Assembly: GCA_964016885.1 (NCBI GenBank)
Contig: OZ024749.1
Span: 35,314,998-35,378,997, forward strand
Direction: 5' to 3'
Source of the DNA: Eledone cirrhosa
Taxonomy: Eukaryota > Mollusca > Cephalopoda > Octopoda > Eledonidae
Length of the DNA stretch: 64,000 bases
Shown: piece after piece, positions 10,535-22,125 of the stretch
Position numbering within the stretch: the first letter of the stretch is position 1
How the letters are laid out: each line of letters begins with the position of its first letter
The notes under the pieces: generated by a model
What the model was told of the DNA's origin: nothing
Seen by the model: only the letters and a program-made list of their open reading frames with translations
The model's database searches: none
Position numbers and translations under genes: made by a program

Positions 10535-10962
10535 CTGGGGAATAGCAGCACATAATGTGTATATATTGGGACATAATGTTTACATATTAGGTTATATTGG
10601 AACATAACCTTTATATATTGGGAAATAATCTTTACATATTGGGATATAAGGTTTATAAATTGAGACATATGGTTTATATATTGGGTCATAATGATTACAT
10701 ATTGAGATATATTAAGATATAAGTTTTATATATTGGGATATAAGGTTTATATATTGGGTCATAATGATTACATATTGAGATATATTAAGATATAAGTTTT
10801 ATATATTGGGATATAAGGTTTATATATTGGGTCATAATGTTTATATAATATTTATATATTGGGATATATCTTTTAGATGTTGGGGATATAAGGTTTATAT
10901 ATTGAGACAATGTTTACATAATGTTTATATATTGGGGCATAAGGTTTAGATATTTTTTGTTG
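10535..10962. repeat. about 21-bp minisatellite
   Basis: Units of form 'GGTTTATATATTGGGATATAA' and 'CATAATGTTTATATATTGGG', about 18 diverged copies. Confidence 0.85.
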
Positions 10963-11345
10963 CACTAGCACTACCACTTTACAGGGTGGACTGGGTGTTT
11001 TTCTTCATGGCACCAGCACTACCATCTTACATGATGAACTAGCCACTTTTTATCATGTTACTGGTACTATCACTTTACAAAGTGTATTGGGTGCATTTTA
11101 TCATGGCACTAGCAGTATCACTTTACAGATTAGGTTGGGTGTGTTTTATTGTGCACCAGCACTAGAATCTTACGGAGTGTATTGGGTGCATTTTAATACA
11201 GCACCAGTGCTACAATTTTACAGCATGTATTGGGTGCATTTTATCATGGCAGTAGCACTACAAATTTACAGAGTGTATTGGGTGTATTTTATTACAGCAC
11301 CAGCACTACAACCTTACAGAGTGTACTGGGTGCATCACTGTAGCA
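10963..11345 (-). repeat. 48-bp tandem array derived from a SINE-B body
   Basis: Eight units at 47-49-bp spacing (TTGGG at 11087, 11135, 11182, 11230, 11279 and CTGGG at 11327). Each has 'CACTTTACAGAGTGTATTGG', then GTGCATTTTATCATGGCACC and AGCACTAC. The unit matches the central part of minus-strand SINE-B, where CATTTACAGTGAGTGCTGGG is followed by TGCTTTTTTGTTGTGGCACC. A SINE segment has therefore expanded into a minisatellite. A related four-unit array lies at 58600-58830. Confidence 0.8.
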
Positions 11346-11414
11346 GCACTACCTTATGTCAAGGCACTGCCTCATTCAGAGAAATAATAATGTATGAAGT
11401 AATAATGAGGCCAT

Positions 11415-11935
11415 AGTATCTAGAATAAGGACGGATTGGAAGAAGTTTATGGAGCTGCTTCCTCTGCTGACGAAGAAGGGTTTCTCCCTGCGTACGAAAG
11501 GCCGGTTATATGATGCCTGTGTGAGGAGCGCGATGCTGCATGGTAGTGAGAAATGAGGCAAGCATGCTCCGTTGGATGTACAGTGTCAATGTGCGTGAAC
11601 GACCCAGCATGAATGTGTTGAGAGAGAAACTGTGTCTGAGAGGGATAGAATGTAGTGTGGGAGAGAGGAGACTGCGGTGGTATGGACATGTGATGCGCAT
11701 GGAGGATGACCGATGGGTGAAGAAGTGCCAGGAAATGCCAGTTGAAGGAAGACGTGGTAGAGGTAGACCACGAAAAACATGGGCGGAGGTGGTGAGAACA
11801 GACCTCAGATCGCTGAAGCTCACGGTGGAGATGACGAAGGACCGGGACAAGTGAAGAGATGCTGTGCTGAATAAGACCCGTCCCACCCTTGCAATCAGGG
11901 AAAAGCGGACGTAAAATGATGATGATGATGATGGA
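11415..11935 (+). mobile_element. LINE-a 3' end, longest copy, frame broken
   Basis: Non-LTR retrotransposon remnant covering the last about 150 codons of ORF2. Before the break it reads RIRTDWKKFMELLPLLTKKG, GRLYDACVRSAMLHGSE, a motif common just after the reverse transcriptase domain. A frame change and stop lie near 11553-11557. The next frame carries MLRWMYSVNVRERPS, LRWYGHVMRMEDDRWVKKC, RGRGRPRKTWAEVV and ends DRDK with a premature stop at 11852, before the usual C-terminus. The 3' trailer has 'CCCACCCTTGCAATCAGGG', 'AAAAGCGGACGTAAAATGAT' and (GAT)n. It carries at least two inactivating changes and no catalytic region. Confidence 0.88.
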
Positions 11936-12096
11936 AGACAGAGTGAAGCATATTGGTAACATAGTGAATATATGTCATCCTGGAGGATAAACTACATTGG
12001 TAATATCATGTAGTGAATATATGTCATATGATATATATGATAAACTGTAGTGGTGATATCTTGTAGTGACTATAAGAAGGTGAAACTGCGATGAAA
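11936..12096. repeat. short local repeats
   Basis: Two or three diverged copies of 'ATAGTGAATATATGTCAT', possibly an old minisatellite. Confidence 0.5.
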
Positions 12097-12097
12097 A

Positions 12098-12190
12098 ATA
12101 ATTGTTTCTACTTTAGGCACAAGGCCAGCAATTACCCAGTGCATTACTGGTACTTTATTTTATCGACCCCGTAAGGATGAAAGGCAAAAA
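12098..12190 (-). mobile_element. SINE-A, 5'-truncated
   Basis: Minus-strand 3' part: AATTGTTTCTACTTTAGGCA, AAGGCCAGCAATTACCCAG, TTTATCGACCCCGTAAGGATG. It stops before the tRNA-like head. Confidence 0.9.
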
Positions 12191-12214
12191 TAATGATTTG
12201 AAGATTAAAATATA

Positions 12215-13290
12215 AATAACAGCAACAGCAGCAACAACGACAACAACTGCAACCACCATTACTCCCCATACAGCAACAACAACTACCACCACAACAACCT
12301 CCACCATCACCATGACAACAACCACCACAGCAACCACAACAGAAACCACTACAACTATAACTGCACACCCCAACAACAACAACCATCGCCACCCCCACAA
12401 TCACCACAACCACAACCACAATCACCACCTCCACAATCACCACCACTACCACTACCGCAATCACAATCACCACCAACACAACCACAACCACCACCTCCAC
12501 AACCGCAATCACCACCTCCACAACAACCGCCACCTCCACAACAACCACAACAACCACAACCACAACCACCACCTCCACAACCACCACCTCAACAACAACC
12601 ACCACCTCCAATACCACAACAACCACCAACACAACCACAACCACTACCTCCACAACCACCACAACAATCACCACCTCCACAACAACCGCCACCTCCACAA
12701 CAACCACAACAACCACAACCACAACCACCACCTCCACAACAACCACAACCTCCAATACCACAACAACCACCAACACAACCACTACCACTACCTCCACAAC
12801 CACAACCACCACCTCCACAACCACCACCTCAACAACAACCACAACCTCCAATACCACAACAACCACCAACACAACCACAACCACTACCTCCACAACCACC
12901 ACCGCAATCACCACCTCCACAACAACCGCCACCTCCACAACAACCACAACAACCACAACCACAACCACCACCTCCACAACCACTACCTCAACAACAACCA
13001 CCACCTCCAATACCACAACAACCACCAACACAACCACTACCACTACCTCCACAACCATCACCACCACCTCCACAACAATCACCACCACCACCACTGCAAC
13101 CACCACCTCCACAACCACAACAACCACCTCCACAACCACCACCTCAACAACAACCACCACCTCCAATACCACAACAACCACCAACACAACCACAACCACT
13201 ACCACCACCACCACCACCACCACCACCACCACCACCACCACCACCACCACCACCACCACCATCACAACAACAACAACAACAACAAGATTA
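12215..13290. repeat. CCA/ACA minisatellite with higher-order units
   Basis: About 1.07 kb of CCACAA, CCACCTCCACAA and related hexamers, ending in (CCA)n and (ACA)n. The marker 'CCAATACCACAACAACCACC' recurs at 12608, 12752, 12848, 13007 and 13163, so larger blocks have been duplicated. Open frames of 331 residues (plus, H/N) and 373 residues (minus, V/E) are composition artefacts. Confidence 0.92.
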
Positions 13291-13590
13291 ATAAAATTTG
13301 TGCATAAAATGTGAATGTGAAGAGAGTGAATTAGACGTTAGAAAGTTTCCAATAAAGTTGAGCGAGAAATATTAGTTTCTATGGCATGGATGACTGTGAA
13401 TGAAGGAATACAAGAGAAGGCAGCATGCTTACAGACATTACTTTTTAAAGTAGAGAGTTATGTGGTTATGTGGTCTGGGAGATGACAGAGAGATGTGTTT
13501 ACAAATATGGCCTGGTAATATCAGCAGGATACTTGAGATGAATATATCACTGAAGATTCTTATTGTGATGTGATGTGAAAGAAATGTAGC
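13291..13590. other. unannotated sequence
   Basis: Unique sequence with no recognisable element. Confidence 0.45.
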
Positions 13591-13890
13591 ACACACACAC
13601 ACACACGCACATAAGCAGATGCTAAAAAGTCAATGATGCTGGTGATGATATATATATATATATATATAGATAGATATATATATTGGTGAGAAAAGTATGT
13701 TTTTATATATATATATAACATGCATATATGCAGTAATGTAATATATATATATATTATATTGTAAAAAGTTACTGTCTGAGTTCCTGTTGTTTTGATGGTG
13801 ACATATGTATGTTTATGTATATATATATATATACATAATATGCATATATATATATACACAGACACACACATATATATATATATGCATATG
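13591..13890. repeat. (CA)n and (TA)n microsatellites
   Basis: CA at 13592-13612, then TA/GATA tracts separated by short unique spacers. Confidence 0.85.
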
Positions 13891-14067
13891 TTATTGAGTT
13901 TCGAGGTAGTTTTGAAAACATTGTGTCAATACAATCATTTTAATGATTGGAAGGCCAAACAATGCATAATAAAGAATTAAATATATTGTTTTATTCATAA
14001 ATTTCTGTCTAAAAATCAGTGAATAAAACATCAGTGAATATAACAAGATCTGTCTTGTTTTATCATC

Positions 14068-14605
14068 AAAGTCTGAAAAAACATAAGCTTTAACTGAAAT
14101 CATCCTCAATGTTGTGAGAAACTGAAGGAACATATTATAAATGTTAGGGTTTATGAGGCTCGGCTGAAATATTCATAAGCTGACTAAGACAGAATTTGGC
14201 CAATAATCTTAGTTTGACATTTTTGAATAATCTAAAAGGCTTTAATTATTCATATATATAAGAGCAGGCTGAAAAGATCATAGGTAGATTATGAAGGATT
14301 GATGCTAGAGCTGTGAAATCTTGCATGCATTAATTTCAACCCTTCTTATTAATAACTGAATTATTTCTTTCCAGAGACTATGTTGAAAGCATAAACCTCA
14401 TTTGGTCATTCCTTGGTCAGCCTATGAACTTTTCAGCTGACCATCATATTTTGTTTTTCCTCTCTTATGTGTTAATATAAGATTTCTGTTTTGTCTTTTC
14501 ATGCTAGGAACTATTCAGTGTTGGTTAATGGTTAAAGTTTGAAAACACATAAACTTTAGTTGAAGTCATCCTCACAATTGATAATAGGTGTTAGGGTATA
14601 TTTTC
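14068..14605. repeat. direct repeats around MITE3 copies
   Basis: AAAGTCTGAAAAAACATAAG followed by an ACTGAAATCATCCTCA-type stretch at 14068 recurs at 14534 as a diverged copy, each followed by TGTTAGGGT-like sequence (about 14140 and 14591). Between them lie a degraded MITE3 end (14163-14195) and a MITE3 copy. Confidence 0.5.
14265..14442 (+). mobile_element. MITE3 (mariner-like termini)
   Basis: Terminal inverted repeats: CAGGCTGAAAAGATCATAGG at the left, and CCTATGAACTTTTCAGCTGA at the right, whose complement reads TCAGCTGAAAAGTTCATAGG. The interior 'GATGCTAGAGCTGTGAAAT' and CTTCTTATTAATAACTGAAT match the copy at 54772-54960 in opposite orientation. Non-coding, about 178 bp. The ends resemble mariner termini; the superfamily call is inference. 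Confidence 0.65.
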
Positions 14606-14639
14606 ATTTTTCTCTCTTAACGTAGAGACTATATGTATA

Positions 14640-14830
14640 TATTATTACTAAGTGCATTGAGTGCATCTGATTGTGGTACCAACAATAGGATGGTTATCTA
14701 AAAATCTTCTGTACACTTTGTTTGGAAAGTTTTCTATGGCTGGATGCTCTTCATATTACCAAGCATTTTACAGAGTGTATTGGGTGCATTTTTCATGGCA
14801 CTGGAACTAGAGAGTTTGTCATGTCTGTGA
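14640..14830 (-). mobile_element. SINE-B-like relic
   Basis: Minus-strand match to the SINE-B centre: 'GTTTTCTATGGCTGGATGCTC', then CATTTTACAGAGTGTATTGGG, GTGCATTTTTCATGGCACTGG. Highly diverged. It holds one and a half of the 48-bp units that are expanded at 10963-11345. Confidence 0.5.
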
Positions 14831-15019
14831 CATGACCAACAAGTCCTCTCAACCTTTTTTTGGCATGATTTCTATGACTGTGGATATTAATTCATTGTTT
14901 TATGATCATTTCAGCTAAGGTGAAAAAAGCAGGCCTTGTCCACTGAAACAATGAATCCAGAGGACATGGCTTACCTTCTAACCAGCTGAAATGATTGTAA
15001 AACAATGAACTAATACTCA

Positions 15020-15110
15020 CTTTTGTGTGTGTGTGTGTGAGAGTGTGTGTGAGTGTGAGTGTGTGAGAGAGATAGATAGAGACACTGTCTGTCTGTGTGT
15101 GTGAGCAATA
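15020..15110. repeat. (GT)n/(GA)n microsatellite
   Basis: GT and GAGT repeats, then GATAGATAGAG and GTCTGT runs. Confidence 0.85.
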
Positions 15111-15319
15111 TCATTTTTAATAATAACATTCTTGCTTAACATTTTTCTTCTTATTCACTGAAACTATTACCTCCTCCTCTCCCCCCCCCCCCCCTCACCT
15201 GTTAATTGATTAGATTTCAATTTAGATTCAACAAAAACACTGTGGAAGGTGTGAAGAATGTAATTCAATCTCTCACCTTGATGTCTATAAGACTGTTGTG
15301 TGGAGAGAACAGCAACAAT

Positions 15320-15990
15320 TACTACTACTACAACTACTGTTAAAACAACAACGCCACCAACACCACCACCACCTACAACAAAGACACTCCCATCAGTACA
15401 TCACAACATCATCATCACAACAACAATAGCAACAACACCATCACCACCACTCCAACAATAGCAACACCAACAACACCACCACCACCAACAAAAAAGACAA
15501 CGCCATCAGCACCACACCATCACAAAAAAGACAACCGCTATCACAACAACAATAGCAATACCAACAACACCACCACCACCATCAGCACCACCACCATCAG
15601 TACCACACCATCACAACACCACCACCATCAGCACCCCCACCCCCACCACCAAAGACACCATCATCAGCACCACACCCCAGCACATCACCACCATCACAAC
15701 AACAATAGTAACACCATCAACACAACACCACAACCAACAACAACAAAGACACCACCATCAACACCACACCATCACAACAACATCACCATCATCACAACAA
15801 CAATAGCAACACCACCAATGCAACACCACCTATGCAACACCACTACTACCATCATAACAATAACTATTATTATTACTGCTTAAACATCATCACCACCAAC
15901 AACAACGCACCACCACCAGCACCAGCACCACCACTACTACCACCATCGCGAACAACAACAACAATAACAACAACAGCAGCAACAAGGTAG
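15320..15990. repeat. CAC/CAA triplet array
   Basis: Irregular ACC/ACA/CAT triplets over 670 bp. The blocks 'CATCACAACAACAATAGCAA' and ACCACCACCATCAGCACC recur. No gene. Confidence 0.9.
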
Positions 15991-16129
15991 TGTGAGAGAA
16001 ATTTTTATAGAGAAAGTACAGTGAAGAGAGACAAAAGGTTAACAAAGAAACCAGAGTATTGTGGATCTTCTGAATTTGGTGAGGGGGGAAGGTGAGTGGT
16101 TGTAATTGGAGAGGTTTAATCAATACAAA

Positions 16130-16215
16130 GGTGTAATTGAGACTGAAAAGGGGGAGGGGGAGGAGGCTGAGAGAAAGAAAGAGAGAGGGAGAGAAGGGAA
16201 ATTGGTTTGAGAGAA
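16130..16215. repeat. GA-rich tract
   Basis: Purine-rich GGGAGG and GAGA repeats. Confidence 0.75.
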
Positions 16216-16557
16216 AGAAAGTGCTGTGAGGACAGATACCTTATTGTGTCGCACACTTCACAGAAACCCCACCGACTCCACCATTACAACTGTTTACACT
16301 TCCCACCACCACTACCTCTCTTAATGTAGTCTGTGATTATATTGCTACTTTGGGGAATATATATATATTCCTTCTTTATATTTTTTTTGAAAAAAAAAAA
16401 AAAATAATGAGGCCAAGGTAAACAAATATATATAAAAAAGACTTTGCAGTATTATATTTTTTTAATGAGAGTTGAAAATAATATTTCAGCAAACTTTCAA
16501 AACAACAGATGATACCATTTTCTCACATAGTTTAACTCTAAACGTACTGCACTGCAC

Positions 16558-16664
16558 AGGGCATCCAGCTGTAGAAATCAAGCCAAAATCAATTCCTGTT
16601 TGAGCAAGACAACCCGTCTAGCGTGGAAGAATGGATGTAAAACAGTGATGATGATGGTGATGAT
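16558..16664 (+). mobile_element. SINE-B 3' end, 5'-truncated
   Basis: GGGCATCCAGCTGTAGAAAT, AATTCCTGTTTGAGCAAGAC, CGTCTAGCGTGGAAGAATGG and a degenerate GAT tail. Family R sequence follows directly. Confidence 0.85.
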
Positions 16665-17060
16665 TCCTGAAAACAGCACTATGCATCACATTAAGAATTG
16701 AAGTCTTTAGTTTACTACACATTTTAACAATCTGTCCACTAGTAACGATACTATACAGTAAACATTTAGTATAAAACAGCACTATGACTGCATCACATTG
16801 ACAATTTAAGTATTTAGTTTACTGCAAATTCTCCCAAATAAAATAATTTCAACTTAGAGTTTGTTTAGCTGACAAACCTAGTTTTTGCCACTTCTTGCAT
16901 TTTTTTACTACACGGTCTACACTCACCCATGCCAAATCATGGGATAGATCACAACACTATACGACCCTCTCCACCACTTTCAATATTTTCACAATGCTGC
17001 TACTTAGTAAAAATGTTTAGTGATTTATTTATTGATCACAGGGAATTATTAAGGATCAGT
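16665..17060 (+). repeat. A+T-rich dispersed repeat (family R)
   Basis: 'AAACAGCACTATGACTGCAT' occurs as a tandem near-duplicate (about 16671 and 16782), then CAAATAAAATAATTTCAACT, CAATGCTGCTACTTAGTAAA and TGATTTATTTATTGATCACA. Related copies are at 7080, 18440, 49965 and 63640. Class unknown. Confidence 0.6.
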
Positions 17061-17299
17061 AATGTGCTTCTCTGAAGTCTGCACCTTAGATGGCTTTCTA
17101 GTTGGCTTTAATGGTAGCAGCAACCTTGATTGTTTTAAACATTTGACTAAAAATCCATACTGAAGTCAAATAGGAAAGTTGAACATGATTTTAAATAAGG
17201 AACAGAGGAATTTTCATGTGAAATGATTAAAATTTAAAATAATATTCATTGACATGTAAATTAAGATGCATTGAAAAAAATTGTTTTCAATTATAAAAT

Positions 17300-17755
17300 G
17301 AAATGAAATTTACAGCTCAAACCCCTAAAGGTTTAGCTGGCCTCCTATGAGGTTGTATCTTATAGGAGATTTCTTGAGTAATCTAATGATAAAGGCCTTA
17401 GTCTTAAGTTGTTACAGCTCACACATATTTAGGTTTAGTTAACCTCCTACAAGGTTGTATCGCATAGGAGGTTTCTTGAGTGTTTTAATGATAGGGACCC
17501 CAGTCCTATCATGTTCTTGTGACAGCTAATATCTATGTAGGTTTAGCTGGCCCTCTACAAATCACATCACATAGGAAGTTTCTTGAGTGCTTTAATGTCA
17601 GGGGTGCAATCCTATCATGTTGTTGCAGCTCAGTCCTATCATTAATAAACAATGTGAAATAAAGTGTGTTGCTCAAGAACACAATGCACTGCCCAATCCA
17701 AAAATCAAACCCATGATCAAGAGTTCAACACCCTAACTACTAATTAGGAATTTTA
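17300..17755 (-). mobile_element. SINE-C with triplicated body
   Basis: On the minus strand a tRNA-like head (complement of 'ATCAAACCCATGATCAAGAG' and 'AACACCCTAACTACTAATTAG') is followed by a body. The body segment containing GTTTAGCTGG and the CCTCCTA..GTTGTATC..ATAGGAGGTTTCTTGAG palindrome-like block occurs three times, at 17331, 17433 and 17541 (102- and 108-bp spacing). The other SINE-C copies here carry it once. Confidence 0.75.
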
Positions 17756-18260
17756 ATTAAGATTATTTTAAAATACGAAATCAAATTGTTATCAATAAAT
17801 GTATCTTTAATGTTATATTAGTTAAATATTAGCTAGAAGTTTCTTTTCCTTTTTCTTTTGAAATTCTAAATTGGTTTTAAATTTAAAAAAAGACAAGAAA
17901 ATATATTTTTTTCATTTAATAAAATTCAATATTTTTTATAATTGTGTTAATTTAAAAATTAATACGACAGGTAGTACAATGGATATTCTCTGAAACATTC
18001 TAACTACACAGCCATATATATTCTCTGTGATTATGATGATGATTTTTGAAGATGTCCATATTTTTAATTTCTTTAATTCCATCAGATTATATAAAGTCAA
18101 CTAATGTTTTCTCCTTTCTACTTTTTTCCAAGTTTAAATTCTCCAAATGATGCAAAACAGAAATTAAAGACAAATTTGTTTGAGAAATAATTTGTAGAGA
18201 GCCATGAAGATTAAAAATAGAAATTAGATGGTTTTCTTTTAATAATTTGCAGAAATTACT
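17756..18260. other. unannotated A+T-rich sequence
   Basis: Very A+T-rich unique sequence. Nothing recognised. Confidence 0.45.
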
Positions 18261-18439
18261 AAATTATAGGAATTTAATTGACAGAATTGGCGAGAATAAC
18301 AACACCAAATGCTGTAAATGTGTCACATGATGTGAGGTAGGGTGTTGCAATGTTAATAGTGTCTTAGTGACATTTTCAACCAGAGCCAGTACCTGGGTAT
18401 TTAGTGCCAGAGGACCCCTGTTCAACCAATTATGTTCTA

Positions 18440-18700
18440 TATTCAACCAAATAAAATAATTTCAACTTATAATTTGGTAAGCTGACAAACATAGTTTTTA
18501 ACATTTCTTGCTCTGACTACATTAAGAAAATTTCTAAGCTTGCATTTTTTACCACACAGTCCACACACACCTATGTTACCAGTCATAACATCATACTACC
18601 CTTTCACTGCTTAAGATATTTCCCCAATGCTGTTATGTAGCAAAGATATTTAATGATTTATTTATTGATCATAGTAACTATGGAGGTTCTATGTCCAGCA
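18440..18700 (+). repeat. A+T-rich dispersed repeat (family R)
   Basis: AAATAAAATAATTTCAACTT, AGCTGACAAACATAGTTTTT, 'CCAATGCTGTTATGTAGC' and TGATTTATTTATTGATCATA match 16830-17060 in order. Confidence 0.65.
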
Positions 18701-18759
18701 CTTCTCTCTATATCTTCCCTATCTTTGAAGATTCTTGCAACTCCTTTTTCCAAACATTA

Positions 18760-19195
18760 AAACATTACCTGTTTTGGAGATATTATGAACACAACTCCCT
18801 GCATATCTCATCTGTCATAATGAAACTATGAACTGTATGAACACTGCTCCTGCCCTCCATATTTCACCTGTCTTGGAGGGTTTATGATGGCCCTGAACAC
18901 TGGGCCTTCTTCCCTCAGATCTCACTGGCCTTGTGAGACCTGCGATGGCCATGATCACTGGGCCTTCTTCTTTCAGATCTCACTGGCCTCGTGAGACCTA
19001 TGATGGACATTAGCACTGGGCCTTCTTTCCTCATATCTCACCAACTGTGTGAGATTTGTAATGGTCCTAAGAAATGGGGCTTCTTCCTCAAAAATCTTAC
19101 TGGCAGAGTGAGACTTATGAAGGACAGAAACACTGCACCTTTCTCCATATCCCACCTGTCCTGGAGGACATGTGAAGGTCATGATGACTGATCCT
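18760..19195. repeat. 57-60-bp minisatellite
   Basis: Seven diverged units. The best-conserved core is CACTGGGCCTTCTTC..CAGATCTCACTGGCC..GTGAGACCT..GATGG, at 18897, 18956 and 19013. It is one of the few GC-richer arrays in the window. Small open frames across it are not conserved between units. Confidence 0.8.
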
Positions 19196-19369
19196 TCCCT
19201 CAAACAATTGAAAAAATAAAAAAATAAAGCCACTTTAATATAAAATAAGATTTGACAGCTAAAGTTAACATTATTAATATCAACCCGTAGTTTCAGTAAT
19301 ATATAGAGAATACTTTTATAAAGTATCAATATTATTTTATATCAAGTGTAATGGCTCAGCCAGCTCTAT

Positions 19370-19700
19370 ACCACACACGCACACACACATACATATATAT
19401 ATATGTACATACATTTATATATACATGCATACATTTATATATATTTATATATATATATATATATACATGCATAAATATATATTTACATATATATATATAT
19501 ACATGCATATATATATATTTACATATATATACATACATATATATATTTATATATAAACACATGCATATATATATTTATATATACCTATCTATCTATCTAT
19601 ATATATATATTCATATATATATCCATATATATATATTCATACATATATAATTATATATATATTCATACATATATATCCATATATATATATCCATATATAT

Positions 19701-19763
<63 letters not shown>

Positions 19764-19800
19764 CACATATATGTTTCTGTGCATATACACAGACACATTC
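19370..19800. repeat. (TA)n/(CATA)n/(ATCC)n array
   Basis: 430 bp of TA, TACA, TATC and ATCCAT steps. Confidence 0.92.
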
Positions 19801-20217
19801 ATAAACAGACACATGTATATATATCTTTTGTTGTTTTCTCTGTTATTAAATCAAAATGTTTCTCTATAACCTCACAGTTTTATGTCGACAATGAAGAGAT
19901 AGAGAGTAGGTTGTTAAAATATTTTCAATGAGAAGATAATAAAAATATAATTATGGGGTGAAAATGTGACCAATATGAAGAGAAAATAAATATATATTTT
20001 AAACATAGGGGAAAGAAGGATATATACACATATATACACGTATGTATGTATGAATGTGTGTGTGTATATATATATATATATCCATTTTTACGTGCTAGGT
20101 TAAGTGTAATATGTTTGATAATAAAATATTCCATCAATAGACCTAATCTGATGTAATAAGTAATACTGCATGGCATATATATATTAACTACAGTAAGATC
20201 ATAACATACATACTGGA

Positions 20218-20410
20218 TATAATTGTTTCTACTTTTGGCACAAGGCCAGCAATTACCCAGTACATTACTGGTACTTTATTTTATCGACCCCGTAAGGATG
20301 AAAGGCAAAGTTAACCTCGGCGGAATTTGAACTCAGACCGTAAAGGGACTAACTATACTGGAAAGCATGGCGTCCGACTCTCTACCGATACTGCCAATCC
20401 ACTGCCCTTA
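20218..20410 (-). mobile_element. SINE-A, full-length (duplicate 1)
   Basis: Complete minus-strand SINE-A: AATTGTTTCTACTTTTGGCA at the 3' end; body AAGGCCAGCAATTACCCAG, TTTATCGACCCCGTAAGG; box B region 'CGGCGGAATTTGAACTCAG' (complement of GAGTTCAAATTCC); head ending 'CCGATACTGCCAATCCACTG'. Flanked by 'ATACTGGATATAATTG'. Confidence 0.93.
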
Positions 20411-20422
20411 TATACTGGATAT

Positions 20423-20610
20423 AATTGTTTCTACTTTAGGCACAAGGCCAGCAATTACCCAGTTCATTACTGGTACTTTATTTTATCGACCCCGTAAGGA
20501 TGAAAGGCAAAGTCAACCTCGGCGGGATTTGAACTCAGATCGTAAAGGGACGTAACTATGGTGGAAAGCATGGCGTCCGACTCTCTACCGATACTGCCAA
20601 TCCACTGCCC
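20423..20610 (-). mobile_element. SINE-A, full-length (duplicate 2)
   Basis: Second copy in the same orientation, nearly identical to 20218-20410. The flank TTATATACTGGATATAA follows both copies (20410 and 20611), so this looks like a tandem duplication of about 201 bp rather than two independent insertions. Confidence 0.93.
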
Positions 20611-20744
20611 TTATATACTGGATATAATACTACATATACACTGGCTATAATACCACACACACTCAACAAACACACTAATCGTAATACCACACACACTGAC
20701 TGTAATACCACACACACATACATGCTATATCTGCATTGGATCTC

Positions 20745-21190
20745 TTTTGATTCTGATGATGAGTATTCCACAGACACATGTACTATTAACATAATTCTCA
20801 GGGAGATTTAGCATTACACAACATGTGACAGGGCTGGCCCTTTGAATTACATGTACAACTAAATTTTTCACGTTGGGTGGACTGGAACAATATGAAATTA
20901 ATTGTTTCTACTTTACGCACAAGGCCAGCAATTATCCCAGTACATTACTGGTACTTTATTTTATCGACCTCATAAGGATGAAAGGCAAAGTCAACCTCGG
21001 CGGGATTTGAACTCAGATCGTAAAGGGACGTAACTATGCTGGAAAGCATGGCGTCCGACCCTCTACCGATACTGCCAATATGAAATTAATGCTTTGCTAA
21101 AGGATACAAAATGACACAGGTAATTGAACTCACATGCTTATGTTTGGGAGTTGAACATCCTAACCACTAAGCTATGTGCCTTTATTGTCA
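20745..21190 (-). mobile_element. SINE-E, interrupted by SINE-A
   Basis: Left part 20745-20901 (ATTCCACAGACACATGTACT, CAGGGCTGGCCCTTTGAATTA). Right part about 21076-21190 (complement of a tRNA-like head ending 'CCTAACCACTAAGCTATGTGC'). Together they match the continuous copy at 49105-49345. The break holds a full SINE-A. Confidence 0.8.
20902..21075 (-). mobile_element. SINE-A, full-length, nested in SINE-E
   Basis: Complete SINE-A bounded by a direct repeat CAATATGAAATTAAT (20887-20901 and the matching run starting near 21075), a perfect target-site duplication of about 15 bp. It lies inside SINE-E sequence, so it is the younger of the two. Confidence 0.93.
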
Positions 21191-21214
21191 AGAGTAGCCC
21201 TCTACTAAGTGTTA

Positions 21215-21515
21215 TACTGATTGCTAGAACATTGGATAGAATGCTTCACAGTATTTGTTCTGGCTCTCTGCATTCTGAGTTCAAATCACTCTGAAGACAA
21301 CTTTGCCTTTCATCCTTTTGAGGTCAATAAAGGAAGTACCAGGGTGAATTCTTCCTCTATATCTCTTTCTCACCTTCTCTCTCTCTTTGTCTGGAGAGAA
21401 TCAGCCGTGTTTAGACTTAGAAAGGGATGGGCTTTGCCAGGTTTAAAGGACGAAGATATACTATATATCAATGTGGTGTCCTTGTGACTCCACGATTTGT
21501 TAAAGGTCCATGACA
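21215..21515 (+). mobile_element. SINE-D
   Basis: tRNA-like head with box B-like GAGTTCAAATCACTC, then TTTGCCTTTCATCCTTTTGAGG (a block shared with SINE-A in inverse position), a CT-rich middle and GGGATGGGCTTTGCCAGG. Open frames across it are not genes. Confidence 0.75.
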
Positions 21516-21924
21516 TGGCATACTGATCAAGTTCTCAATATATATATATATACAAAATTTCAATAGAGAGGAGACATTTGAGCCTCTATTTGACCAGCTA
21601 TAGAGTTTAATCCCTCTCTTCTGATCCAGTACTAATGAGGGGAGTTAACTCTTTGATCTGGTTTCATAAATATAAAACACACTCGAGAAAGTGAAGGACT
21701 TCTCCTTTCCTTTCAATCAGAAATAAACGTGAAAGATGCTGGCATGAAACTCATTATCAACACATCTAAGAAGTAACTACAGACAATGGAAATAATGTTC
21801 CATAGAACATTAAAAATGATGATGAATTACACACATACAAATATATGTGTGAATGTGTATGTATCTATTTTTGTGCGTATCTGTATGTATGTATTTTGTG
21901 TATGTATGTGAAAAAAAAAATGAA

Positions 21925-22125
21925 ATTTACAATTCACATCTAAGTTTAGCTAATCTCCTAAGTTGTATCTCATTAGGGGGGGTTCTCAGATGTTTTAATG
22001 ATAGGGGCCCTGGCTCTATCATTAAAAGCAAGGTGAAGAATACAATGTGCCACTGGGTCCAGGAATTGAATCCACAACCTTATGATCATAAGTCCAGCAT
22101 CCTACCCACTAGGCCACATGTGGCT
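21925..22125 (-). mobile_element. SINE-C, full-length
   Basis: Minus strand: tRNA-like head (complement of 'CCAGGAATTGAATCCACAAC' and 'CCTACCCACTAGGCCACATG'), then the body with 'GTTTAGCTAATCTCCTAAG' and ATAGGGGCCCTGGCTCTATC. It carries one body unit. Confidence 0.75.

Noticed and set aside
12144..13307. Long His/Asn-rich (plus) and Val-rich (minus) open frames
   Set aside because: Both strands are open because the CCA/ACA units lack stop codons. No start context, domain or exon structure.
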